A stretch of DNA of 64,000 nt, taken from Liriodendron chinense. Lineage: Eukaryota; Streptophyta; Magnoliopsida; Magnoliales; Magnoliaceae. The position numbers were made by a program, and so were the translations under genes. This document shows positions 1 through 10,775 of this stretch, one piece after another. The notes beneath the pieces are model-generated. The model did not search any database and was not told where the DNA came from. It saw nothing but the letters and a program-made list of their open reading frames with translations. Numbering within the stretch: position 1 is the first letter of the stretch; each line of letters opens with the position of its first letter. Location: contig ML058577.1 of NCBI GenBank assembly GCA_003013855.2, forward strand, positions 1,674,001 through 1,738,000, read 5' to 3'.

Positions 1-869
1 CTAGAATATGCAAAATCCAAACTTGAATTAGAACTACTTGAATTAAACTGAATCAAACATGAAATTGGCTACAAGCTTCACCTCTCAGCCTTAGCTGAGA
101 GATTCTAGCCGAGCATTGTCATACTACAACTAGAACTTAAATAAAAAAACATAAAAACTAGAAAAATCGGAGTTTGGAGGGTTGCAGACGCTCCACGACG
201 ACTTCCTCTCTCTAGCACCACGTCCCTTAGCTTCTATGATGCCCTAGGAAGAGCCCCCAGGTGTCCTTTTATAGTATAGCACGGAAGGTTCTAGATTGCG
301 TAAGAAATCCCGGACTGCGCAGAGAAAATCGGAGCTTCACGGAGAAGCTCTGTTATGCGGACGACCGATCGCACGACCGGTCTGAGCTCTTGGACGACCG
401 GTCTCAAAACCGCAAAAAAAAGTCTAGAGAGTTTTGCCGAAATCCAACTTTATAATTTTAATTCAAGGACCGGTCGCACGACCGGTCTGAGAAGTGGACG
501 ACCGGTCTCAAAACCGGTCGTGAATGGTCCAGTGGCCTTCTTCAGAAAAAGCTTTTATGCGAATGTTGGACCGATCGGACGACCGGTCTTGGCGATGGAT
601 GACCAGTCGTACGACCGGTCTTGGCTGATATTTCTGCTTTCTCTTTTGGTTCCTTTCTTCCTTTCTTCTCCTCTCTTTCTACTTTCTTTTGTCCTTCTTC
701 AATCTTCATCCAATGGTTTTGAATAGCTCCTTTTTAGTCTCCAAATGGGTGAAGTCCACTCTTAATCCTACAGTCACAAAACATGCATTAGATGGGCGTT
801 TTAAGCCTAAAAACCATGCGTATACTGTGATGTAATGGGCAATGCAATGTATAAATTGGAGGTTCAACA
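1..869 (-). mobile_element. LTR of the ACCGGT-array family, cut by the window edge
   Basis: Diverged copy of the family seen complete at 16081-17719 and 35429-37007. On the minus strand the LTR begins with TGTTGAAC at 869. It shares the poly-purine leader, the ACCGGT palindrome array and the TATA box (TATAAAAG, plus positions 266-273). The other end lies outside the window, so a solo LTR cannot be told from a full element and no target duplication can be checked. At 869/870 it interrupts a minus-strand copia gag frame, so it inserted into copia C. The ORFs that read across it are junction artefacts. Confidence 0.75.
355..632. promoter_or_regulatory. ACCGGT palindrome array in LTR
   Basis: Cluster of GACCGGTC half-sites, often paired as GACCGGTCGCACGACCGGTC, roughly 85-350 bp upstream of the LTR TATA box on the minus strand. 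The same arrangement recurs in three other copies of this LTR family. Its position in U3 suggests an enhancer or protein-binding array; the function is inferred. Confidence 0.6.
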
Positions 870-1329
870 ATAGGATATATGCTTCATCTTCGTCCTTCAT
901 AATGTCATCCACATCCAACAACTTACAAATAAGTTTATTGAAATTGCTGATGTGGCTCTCAACATCGGTCCCCTCCATCATCTTTATGTTGAATAACTGA
1001 AGCTTTACATGCATGCAATTTTTCAGAGATTTCTTCGCATAGATGTTCTCCAACTTTGCCCACATATCAGTCATAATCTTCTTCCTCATGATATTATAAG
1101 GGACATCATCCATTAGGCATAACTGAATTGAGATATCATTTTTTTTTTATCTATCTTCTTCTTTCCTAGATTCTAATTTCTCTTCCAGCAGTGCATATTC
1201 AAATCCTTGCTGAAGTAAGAGGCCTTTCATCTTTACTTTCAGTAGTTTAAAGTTATTTTTTCCGAAATACTTCTCATGCCAGACACCATTAATACCTTGT
1301 CTCATATTCGATTTTCTTCCCAACGTACA
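870..1329 (-). pseudogene. Ty1/copia gag fragment (copia C)
   Basis: Minus-strand remnant of a copia gag (UBN2-type capsid). The N-terminal part (about 1147-1290) has the typical copia start, a KYFGKNNFKLLKVKMK-like stretch. The segment 870-1113 has the capsid region MWAKLENIYAKKSLKN followed by LQLFNIKMMEGTDVESHI and a DEAYILL stretch, where the ACCGGT-array LTR interrupts it. The two pieces are in different frames, so it is broken. It matches, in the same order, the gag pieces of copia A at 46109-46475 and 47610-47921, so both belong to one copia family. The rest of the element lies beyond the left edge. Confidence 0.8.
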
Positions 1330-1342
1330 CTCTGATATCACT
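1330..1342 (-). other. Copia primer binding site (initiator Met tRNA type)
   Basis: On the minus strand the sequence directly after the LTR end (…CCCAACA) reads AGTGATATCAGAG. This is one base off the usual plant copia site TGGTATCAGAG, complementary to the 3' end of initiator Met tRNA. It fixes the element as minus-strand and the adjacent LTR as its 5' LTR. Confidence 0.75.
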
Positions 1343-1963
1343 TGTTGGGAACCCATGGAAGCAAGAAGTAGAATTAAACAAAGCAATCATAATGGTAATC
1401 AATTAGCAAATCAACACACAATAGACAATTCAAATTTTTACGTGGAAATACCCTTTCGGGAAAAAGATCACGACACAAAGAGAATTACTATAAAATCGAA
1501 GTTACAAGAGATGAAGAACAACTAACCCAGATCTCAGCCCCAAAAGAGAAAAACCCTAGCCTTTTTCTCTCCCTAAAACTCTCTTAACCCCTTGAACACG
1601 CCTAAGACTACTTGTATTACCCTAATTCTGCATTACACCCTTTTAAATAGCATACAACCGGAATTAGAAATAAATCCACGCAAAACCATGTAAACATGCG
1701 CAAACTGACGTACTTATACATAGCGCACCGACCATCGGTCAACTGACCCAAGCTTTCGAGTGACCGAACATGGTTAAATTATCTAGAGGGTTCACAGACC
1801 AATTCGTTGAGTTTTGAACAACTGAGCCAAGCTCGTAGGTCGACTGAAATCCTCTAGCAGTGTCCAGAGACCAACTGTCTCATCCAGGGTATTTTTAAGG
1901 GATCGAGCTCGACTCGTCGATCGACCGAAAAACCCTTAATCATAGATTGAAGACATCTCCACA
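1343..1963 (-). repeat. 5' LTR of copia C
   Basis: 621 bp, TGTT…CACA in window orientation, adjoining the primer binding site and gag. It is alignable along its length with the two LTRs of copia A (14009-14632 and 47934-48554), which have nearly the same length. The U3 part (about 1725-1945) is rich in GGTC/GACC-type short inverted motifs. Its flank at 1964-1968 reads ATTTA; the partner duplication is outside the window. Confidence 0.8.
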
Positions 1964-2197
1964 ATTTAAAAGGTAGATGAGTTTTAGGAACAATTTAGGG
2001 CCATCACTATTTTTAAAATTATTCTTTAGCCGAAATTGCATATGCTAGTGGATTTGAAGTGTGCCATATGGTTAAGGCACCTGTTTTCAGAGATGATGAT
2101 AAATGTGCGGTTAAGTTGTCTAAGAATGTCCCAAAAGAGAAGGCATTTGGCCATTATGGATCCAACATAGGAAGTAGAATGCATGCATCCTATGTGG

Positions 2198-2413
2198 TGC
2201 CTAACGGCTTATTTGATTTTCCAAATCCCTCGGTAAATGTAAATGAGTAATAATTATTACATGGTTTCCAATGCTTGATTTGATGGGCTCACTTTTTTAA
2301 TGTTATGCCTAAGGGCTTATTTGATTTTCCAAATCCCTCGTTAAATGTAAATGAGTAATAATTATTACATGGTTTCCAATGCTTGATTTGATGGGCGTAC
2401 TTTTTTAATGCTA
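2198..2413. repeat. 108-bp tandem duplication
   Basis: Two adjacent copies, 2198-2305 and 2306-2413, each starting TGCCTAA and running through CCAAATCCCTCG to TTTTTTAATG. They differ at only a few bases, so the duplication is fairly recent. It is non-coding. Confidence 0.9.
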
Positions 2414-2429
2414 AAATTGAGGACGTGAA

Positions 2430-2700
2430 AAATATACATGGGGCCCATCGTGATGTATGTGGTATATCCACACTGTCCATCCATAATTATGCCAATTGAA
2501 TTTAGGGCATAAGCCAAAAAATGAGGTAAATCCAAAACTCATGTGTACGACACCACAGAAAAAAGGGAACTGAGCACCTAATGTTAAAAATTTCTTGGGG
2601 CCATTGCCTCCTTTGGGGTGGGCCACATGAGCATTGGATTTGCCTCTTTTTTCGGCTCATGCCTCAAAATGTTATGGCAAAACAGATTAATGGTGCGGAT
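2430..2700. repeat. Dispersed repeat with GGGCCCAYCRTGATG core
   Basis: Similar in word order to the stretch about 39060-39250 inside the Tourist-like element: 'GTGATGTATGTG…TATCCACA', then 'AGGGCATAAGCC', then 'GACCACACCA', then 'GGGGCC'. This is a small non-coding repeat family, possibly a decayed MITE. I could not place its termini. Confidence 0.45.
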
Positions 2701-5700
2701 ATGTCATATGTCAAGATGGGACCCATAAATTTAAACCAGCCCTTTTGGATTGATTTTCGAAGCATTACCAGCTATTTTCAAAGAGGGTGAAAGACTAATA
2801 ATTACTTATTAGTATTTACCAAGAATTTAGAAAATGGAACTGGCCATAGGAAAAAGTATTATTTATGCATGGTAGTCATACAATGCAAAGTAAAGATTTT
2901 CCTACATAAAATGATGATCTTACCCTTTTCACTATTGGCCCACCACTGAAACTTGCAAGTGGTGCTTTTTTATTGGCATTGCACGGGTTACATGCAGCAC
3001 CTTCCTGCACGCAATCTGCATCCTCTTACATACACCCACATGCTTGGGAGAAATGGAATTCATGGGTCCAGGATTTTGCTTGGTTCCTTTTGAATAGTGC
3101 TCGATGAGTTTCAGTTTTTGGTGGTGCCAACACAAGATTGTTGTCCTGGTAGAACTCCAGAGAATAGGTATTGGTCTCATGAGTGGTCATATGTAGAATT
3201 GTTAATTCGCTAAAATGTCATGTTATGATGAGTCCCCCATTTCACTACTTTCACTTTTGGCAGGGAAACTTGTTTTATATTTTGGCAGGGTGATGGTAAA
3301 CAGTGCAACGAATTTTGATGAGATTTTGAAAATCTTGCATTAAATTTACAAGAAATAAACTTTAAATTTTTTATTTATTAATTTTAATTAATAGTTTTAT
3401 ATTTAATGAGATTTTTCCTGTAGCATCACAAGAAAAACCTCAAAAATCTACTCACAAATTCCCGATCTGAGAAATTCCAGACAACAAGATTTCTACTATG
3501 ATGTGGATGTAAAGCACTCAAAAATTAGATCATCCAAGTTAAGAAAAACGTGAAGATAAAATACCGCCTTAAAGTCAAAAGTAATTGAATGGACATTTCC
3601 CCCATTGGTTTGAGACACTTTAACTACTTTCCATCTCAGCTGTCCGCCAAAATTTCCCCTTATCCTATAATTAGTCTAAGCTAATCATATTTGCATACGT
3701 TTCTTAGTGCCTGATTATCAAACAACACACTTTTATAGTGTCAATTTTTTTCTCAATTTGGCCATGCAAATGTCATTACACTCCCGTCATGTTTCTTGTG
3801 CCAGCTCCACTAAGATGAAACCTTGCACTCTCCTGTAGTTTATACAGGTGCATTAATTGCCCTTGGACCTGTGACAAAAGTCCAAAAATATTTATCAAAG
3901 TGGAAACTTTCAGACTCCAGGAGAGTGTGATGGGTGATACTCAGGAATTCCTTAAAATTGTAGACTGAATGCACAAGTAATTCAAATTAAACCCTCAAGA
4001 TAAAGATCCCATGATGTATTATAAACCAAAACTATACTTATTTTATTCACCGGTCGTAGAATTGGTGGACAGTTATTATACGCTTCAAAATGAGAAACAT
4101 CATCAGTTCTTTTTTGACAAGCGTCCATGCATCAGAGGTTAGAATTTCTCAAACCACCTGTACTTTTTGGGACGGTGACTAAAAGCCGCAGCGAGTTCTC
4201 ACAATGTAGTCCGTTAACGTTATTGTATGCTACATGTACAATTTCGTAGTGCTTGCATACTAACTACCAGACTCTGCCAGCGTACCAAGTCACTCCCTTT
4301 ACCAGCTGGATGCTACATTTTGCCGATTGATTTTTTATTGCCCCGTGTAACTGACTGATTGACGCACCCTGCTTTTGGCATTGGTCGCGCATGCATTTTT
4401 AAACCTCCAGTCGGATGCCAGTGTGAGTACCTTTTTTTTTTTTCCAAGATATTTGATACTCTAGCCACATATGATGCCTGATACACGGGCATTCAGAAAT
4501 TTTACAAGAGGCATGCGTTAGCTCACACCAAACCTGCAGCTAAGTTGTGTGAAGTACTATCCCTGAGTTATCCCAATCCTCACCTCTGATTCATAAACAC
4601 TCCTTCGTTTCACTGTGGTAATTTCATCTTTAACCTTCTAATAAATGTCGACCAATTGGATATCTGGCTAATTAAATTGGTGTGATTTTGGGTTCATGAT
4701 ACATCTGAATAGAATGCCACTATTTGGACAATTTACTTGGATTTATTTTTATTCCACATGCAAATCTAAGCCATGTGTATCATTAATAACACTACCAGGT
4801 ATCAACGTTTTTGTCTTTGTTCACCGATATGATCACGTTACAAGCAAACGTTCCAGCTGTGATGAGCCCACTGTGATGTGTGAGTGCCATCCAACCCATC
4901 AATTGGATTCACCTCTGACATTTTATTAGCTTTAGAATCTAAAAGAGATCATGATACATGACTTATGTGGGCTGCACCAATGGAACATGGAGGACATTGG
5001 GGATAGTGACGTCCACCATAGAATCTTTCATATGAAATATGTGGTCTGTATATTCCATCTAACCTATTCATCAGATGATAGGATTATAAGGGGCCCATAT
5101 ATAAGCCATTCCAGAACTTAGGGAGAGGCCGCAGGCCACACTCCATTGATGCATAGGTTTTAGGCATGATCGCATCTTGCTTGCTGTGTGGTGTCCAACC
5201 TTAGTTTTGTATCTGGATATGAGTCTTGGTACGTGTGGTTAATATTAAAAGATGCACCATATGTATGGTTTAGATTCCAAAGAATACAACAAGTGCGCCC
5301 CACACAGATTGAACAGCATACGTTCGAACATGCTATCATTCGCTCACTAGAGATCACTACTGTTTATGTTATAAATAATCGAAAAATTAAATTTCTACGA
5401 ATCCAGATCGTCTGGTTGGATTCAACAGGATTTTCAGTGCTGGACCAATCAAGTGGTCGGCAAATAGAAAAATCCGGTTGAGGGCAAACAGAGAATCCAG
5501 ATCAGAATGTGCGTGGGGCCACTGTAGTGTGTGTATAACATCCTACTTGTCCTGCAAGCTGGCTTGACCGTGAAAGTTGGACACTCCAAAGATAAAGCCA
5601 ATCCAAGTATCTCGTGGGCTGTCACATGAAGGTGGAATTCAGTAGTCCATTGTTTTCTCTTAATAGACCTGGCTTTGGGGCATCCCATCATCATGACAGG

Positions 5701-5731
5701 CATGGGTTGGCGTGATGCATGAGTTAGATAG

Positions 5732-5801
5732 AATATTCACAAGACATAAGTGGGCTCCATCCAAAAATATTCACAAGACATGAGTGGGCTCCATCCAGAA
5801 A
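5732..5801. repeat. 35-bp tandem duplication
   Basis: ATATTCACAAGACAT followed by RAGTGGGCTCCATCC occurs twice, starting at 5732 and 5767, with about one substitution in the core. Confidence 0.85.
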
Positions 5802-6179
5802 AAACAATGGGACTATTCAAAGACCTCCATTTTCACATTGTGAACAACCCATTATGGTTAGTTCGCCTGACTTTTAAGGTGTCCAACTTTTAAGATGGAG
5901 ATCACATGATGCATGGATTGGATGTTACACTCACAGTCTGGTGGTCCCATGCCCAATTAGACAAGTTGACTCGACTTGACCCGATCCAAGACCCTAATCC
6001 AGTCCCGGATCGACTAGCAAGGGCTGGATCCAAATCCGAAACGAGTCGAGTATGTATTACCCTATGATCCGACTCAACTCGATCCAAACCCGATCCGAAT
6101 TGGATCCGATTTGATCCTATTCGAACCTGATCCAACTCGGGTATCAGGTAAGAAGAAAAAAAAAAACCTAATTTACTTT

Positions 6180-6560
6180 TACTTTCTACCCTACTTGTTG
6201 CCCTAACCTAACGCGCCTCTCTGCACCTCTGACATCGCTCGAATCTCCCCACTCGGCTGGCGGCGGCCCTACCCTCAGCCCTCACTCTGTCAGTCTCTCT
6301 CCTCTCCTCCCTCCTCCTCCTCCCCCTCTCCCCACCTGCGCCCTAACCCGACGCTGCCCAACCCTACCCGACACACCTCTCGGCTCTCGCTTAGCTCTCC
6401 TCACCCGAACCAGTCGTCCTTCTCCAGTCTAGGCTCGAATTGGACCACATGTGTCCTAACTCGACATTGTCTAGCCCTACCCAACATATCTCGCTCGGCC
6501 CTCCCCACCCCCACCAGGACCAGTTGGGCGTCTCCAGTCTAGGCTCGAATTGGACAAATC
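6180..6560. other. C/T-rich leader region of the hAT element
   Basis: Strongly CT-rich non-coding stretch. It includes two diverged copies of a block with 'CTCCAGTCTAGGCTCGAATTGG', one near 6425 and one near 6532. No coding signal was seen. Confidence 0.5.
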
Positions 6561-6849
6561 TAAGTAAGGATTAAGATTTAATAATTATATAAAAAAAAAT
6601 TTTGGTTAAATTATTGGGATTATGTGGAATTTAAGAATCTCAGTTAAGGTTTAGGTGATAATTTGGGGGGTTTTAATTATGAATTGATGTTGTAGAGGTA
6701 TCCATTTGGGATTTTTATAAATTATAGGGGGAGGGAGGGAAGGCTGGTAGTCTAGACTGAGTCAGGTGCACATGTGTTGGGTTGGGTGCGTCCAGGTTGA
6801 GTTGGGTGCACCTCGGCTGGGTCGGGTGTGTCCAGACTGGCTATAACTG

Positions 6850-7390
6850 CCCTAAACCCTAACACTAACCCTAACCCTAATAGGCTAACACTAATGACCA
6901 TAAACCCCAACACTAACCTTAACCCTAAATCCTAAACCCTAACTCTAACCCTAAGTCCTTACCGCAGACTAAAATACTAAACCTAAACCCTAACACTAAC
7001 CCTAACCCTAAACCCTAACTCTAACCCTAACCCTAACCCTAACACTAACCTTAAACCAAAACACTAACCCCAAACCATAACACTAACTCTAAACATAACC
7101 CTAAACCCTAACTCTAAGTCAAAACCCTAGCCTAAACCCTAACCCTAACCCTAAACCCTAAACCTAACCGACTAACCTTAAAGGCCTAAACCCTTTACTC
7201 TAAGACTAAACCCTAAACCCAATCCTAAACCTAACCTACACCCTAACCATATCCCTAACCCTAACCCTAACCCTATCCCTAAGTCCCTAACCTTATCACC
7301 AAAACTAAACCCAAACTTTAACCCTAATTCTAACCCTAAGTCCCTAACCTCAACATTAAACCTAAACCTAAACCTAAACATAAACCCTTA
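6850..7390 (+). repeat. Interstitial telomere-type repeat tract (CCCTAA/CCCTAAA)
   Basis: About 540 bp of degenerate CCCTAA and CCCTAAA units, the complement of the plant telomere unit TTTAGGG. There are perfect runs of up to three or four units near 7015-7045, 7138-7160 and 7256-7280. Variants such as CACTAACC and CCTAAGTCC are interspersed. The tract lies inside the hAT element, about 0.9 kb from its left end. The minus-strand ORF over it is only the translation of the repeat. Confidence 0.9.
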
Positions 7391-8220
7391 CAAAGTTAGC
7401 CTTGTTAACTATTACATTCCGTAGCTTATTGTGCAATTGTGCTTTAATGCTTTACATTGTTTTGTTTATTTTGGATCAAAGTTAGCCTTGTTGATTATTA
7501 CATTTCATAGCTTATTGTGCAATTGCGCTTTAATGCTTTAGATTGTTTTTCTTATTCTGGATCTCATTACTTAGACAATTAAATAGTTAGACTAGTGTGG
7601 ATTATATTGTTAATTTTTTTTTATCAACTTTGTGTTTTGTGGTTTATTTTTTGTGAATTAGACAATTAGTTACCCATTTGAGAATTTCTACGTGGCTAGG
7701 CATAGAGATAGTGTATCTTTGGTAGCAAAGAGATTGCTTAAATTATCCCTTTTTGGACAATTCAAAATTAGATCGATAGTATGTTTTCATATAACTTATT
7801 TAAATGCTCATGCTTATTTTGTGCTCCATCTCTCCATTTCTCTTTGGTTATGTTTCTTCCTTTTATTTCTCGTAGCAAATATCTTTGCTTCACTTAGATA
7901 TTTAACATGAGAATCAAATGGAAGATCAACATATCTAAAGAGATATGGCGAGATGCTGTCGAAATTTCGACGTGGACATTTAAATGAGAATATGAAAGTA
8001 TACTATTTATCTAACATTGGATGGGTAACTAATTTAGATATTAGTCTATACATTACCTAATAAATCCAACATGTAACTCCTCAGTCCTTAGGCTTAGATT
8101 CCTCTTTGCTGTAAGACATTAGTTACAGTGCATGAGTCATGACGGACTATAGTAGTTTAAGTTGTTGGTTCACACCACAAGACTATGATGAAGTCTCACA
8201 TAATTACTTTCAATTAGTAA
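7391..8220. other. AT-rich region between telomere-like tract and transposase
   Basis: Contains a two-copy direct repeat: CAAAGTTAGCCTTGTT at 7391 and again at about 7478, continuing through TAGCTTATTGTGCAATTG, spacing about 87 bp. The rest is probably transposase 5' flank; no recognised coding sequence. Confidence 0.5.
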
Positions 8221-9112
8221 ATGGATAGTGAGGAAGTTCCTAGTAACACCGTCGATTTGTCAGAATTTTCGCCATTAAGGATGAGCTTAGAAGATGGTTA
8301 AGTCTAGAACCAAAGGAGTTGGGCCAGATGCAAGGTGATACTAATACTTTCCAATCCTAAAGTTTAACTGTTCGAGGGAATAAAATATCTGCGGATCAAC
8401 CCCAACTCTAAAGAAATATCTAATAAAGTGTTCGAAGAAATTGAGAAGCCAGACATCAAGAGTACAACAAACACTTGTATTTACCCATTCTGTCATGGAT
8501 CTGTCGCAAGGTACCTTGTCTAACTATAAATATAATAGGGACCATGTGAATGAATTGATGGCCAGGTTTATTATTATAAATGAAATATCATTTCAAATAG
8601 TAGAAAGTCCATCGTTTATTGAATTAACTAAAGGCATAAACCCCAGATATGAGAAGTTATCATTCACAATAATAAAAATAATTTATATGAAAATGTGTGA
8701 AAATAAGAAGGTGAAGTTGAGAGAGAAGTTTGTATTAGTTTCTTGTATCAGCCTCACATCAGATTTGTGAACGGTGTTAGTGCACTTTTCAGTGGCATAG
8801 TAGTGCACTTTATTTGTCAATCACGTGTGTCCATGTATTATAATGTTGGCTGAGCTTTAGCAAGCTAAAGACCGAAGATTCAAGTGAACAAGTATCATCA
8901 AGGAAGAATAACAAGTAAATAAGATGCCTTGGTGACCCTAACCCTTAGAACCAAAACAAACCTAAACCTCTAAATGACTTGAACCAAATAGGAAAACCCT
9001 TATTCATCATTATTAGCCCTAAAACACTTTGAAAAATATGATAAGTTAGGCTAATAAAAGAGGTGTAAACTGTTGTAATCAATTTGCCCATACAGCAATT
9101 TTTTATGGCACT

Positions 9113-9390
9113 TCGATGCCATCATAAATCATTTCGATGACACTTCGATGTCATCGAAGACCAGTTCGATTCCATCGAACATATGTCCAACAACATTATA
9201 TACTTTATGGATAGTTCTTCAAGGTCATCGAACAGTCCTTCGATGCAATCGAAGTGGACTTTTTGATACCACCAAAGAGTGTTTGATGCCATCGAACTAA
9301 ATGTCCAGCAATCATATAAACTCTCTGGATAGTTCTTCGATTCCATCAAGCTCAATTTCGAATCATCGAAGCTCTGTTTGATGCCATCGA
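9113..9390. promoter_or_regulatory. TTCGATG/CATCGAA dyad array upstream of LTR TATA box
   Basis: About ten copies of TTCGAT…ATCGAA-type palindromes, several of them CTTCGATGYCATCGAAG-like, ending about 40 bp before TATAAAAG (9433-9440). A ~120-bp super-repeat is visible: the segment with 'GTCCARCAA…TCTGGATAGTTCTTCGA' occurs at about 9185-9230 and 9300-9345. Confidence 0.65.
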
Positions 9391-10742
9391 AGATTCACAA
9401 ATTTGCTCATTTTTTACCATTGGAGATTTATCTATAAAAGCGTGGAGTTCATTTTTGGGTAAGGAGAGGGATTTTAGTGATTTAGAAGCCACTATTGTTG
9501 GAGACTGTTAGAAGCTCTAATCGTAACTCATCCAAGTCATTCTCCATGTGATTCATCACAGGCATTGAGCATTCAAAGTTCAAATGAGAATGAACTTATT
9601 CTATCTTGATTCCTAGAAGTTTAAACACCTTGATCATAGGTAGAACCCTTGTTTAAACACCACCCAGGAATCTAATTAGGTGTATTCCTTTATGAAACTC
9701 ATTTCATTCTAGTTGAAGAAGATTCACCACCTCCTAGCACCTTAGGCATCTCCATCAGAGCATCTCATGAAAGGTAGTTAATCTTAGAGTTGGAGCATTG
9801 ACAACACATCGACATCAGTGATCGGGGAGCAAAGGGGAGTTGAATGAAGCATGAGAGAGTAAAGATCAAGCAACCCAAAGCAGTGCATAGACAGGGCTTA
9901 AATGAGACAAGTAAAGTTATCATTTGTAAGAGTTCATATGCTCTCCTCGTTGATGATTGAGTATTGGAGTTTGAATTAACAAACTCGATAGGTTCAGTTG
10001 TAGGACCTAGGCCCTCATGAGAGGGCTGAACCAAGTCTCCGTGTGGAGCATCCGGCGGGAGTATATGTACGTTGAGGAACCTTGTTAAACTCCTTGGTTG
10101 TGTGGAACCATTAAACACCTTAATAGGTTGGGAGGAACCTTGTCAAACTAATCCTTGGTTGGGTGAAACTATTAAACACCTTAATAGGTTGGGAGGAACC
10201 TTGTCAAACTCCTTGTTTGAGTGGAACCATTAAACACCTTGGTAGGGCGGAACCAGTTTAAAATACTTAGGTTGAGAGGAACCTGATTTAAACTCTCTTA
10301 ATGAAATTTGGTGTACTCAAAGGTGAGTACGACAACCGAGAGTGAAGTAGACACGTAATCGAACCACTATAAATGCTTATGTTTGTGATGTATCTAGTAT
10401 TGTATGTTTAATTGCTTAATTATGAATGCTTGATATGAATGCATGCTAGGCATTAGATATGGACATTCATACATAAAATGTGTTTTCACTAATTACTTTA
10501 GACTTAAGATTATATGATCCATTCTCATATAGTCTACATGGGTTACATAGATTAGGTTATTAATTAGTTAAAACATATGTTAATCTATGCTTATTAGACT
10601 AGATTGCTTAATTGAGTATTCATTTGCTAGTCTATGTGATTAGACCCACTTAGGCTTGGAGGCTGAAGTGTTCTTGCTTACTTAACTTAAATTGTAGAAT
10701 AGTTTAAGTAGGCGAAAACAACTTCAAAAAGGTCTTAATCAC

Positions 10743-10775
<33 letters not shown>
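10743..10775 (+). repeat. Poly-C tract in solo LTR
   Basis: An uninterrupted run of about 33 C. A C-rich run close to the 3' end is common in copia LTRs, but this length points to slippage and may be misassembled. Confidence 0.9.

Larger units (their letters stand above)
1964..5949. other. Non-coding stretch without recognised gene
   Basis: About 4 kb with only short, unsupported ORFs. It contains a 108-bp tandem duplication (2198-2413), a dispersed repeat (2430-2700), a T-rich tract near 4430 and a 35-bp tandem duplication (5732-5801). I see no domain signature, LTR ends or tRNA-like box in the rest. Confidence 0.6.

Noticed and set aside
4696..4929. 77-residue ORF as a possible small gene
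   Set aside because: No recognised domain or splice or start context; surrounded by non-coding repeats.
7178..7381. 67-residue minus-strand ORF rich in Gly-Leu-Phe/Arg
   Set aside because: It is the translation of the CCCTAA-type repeat tract.
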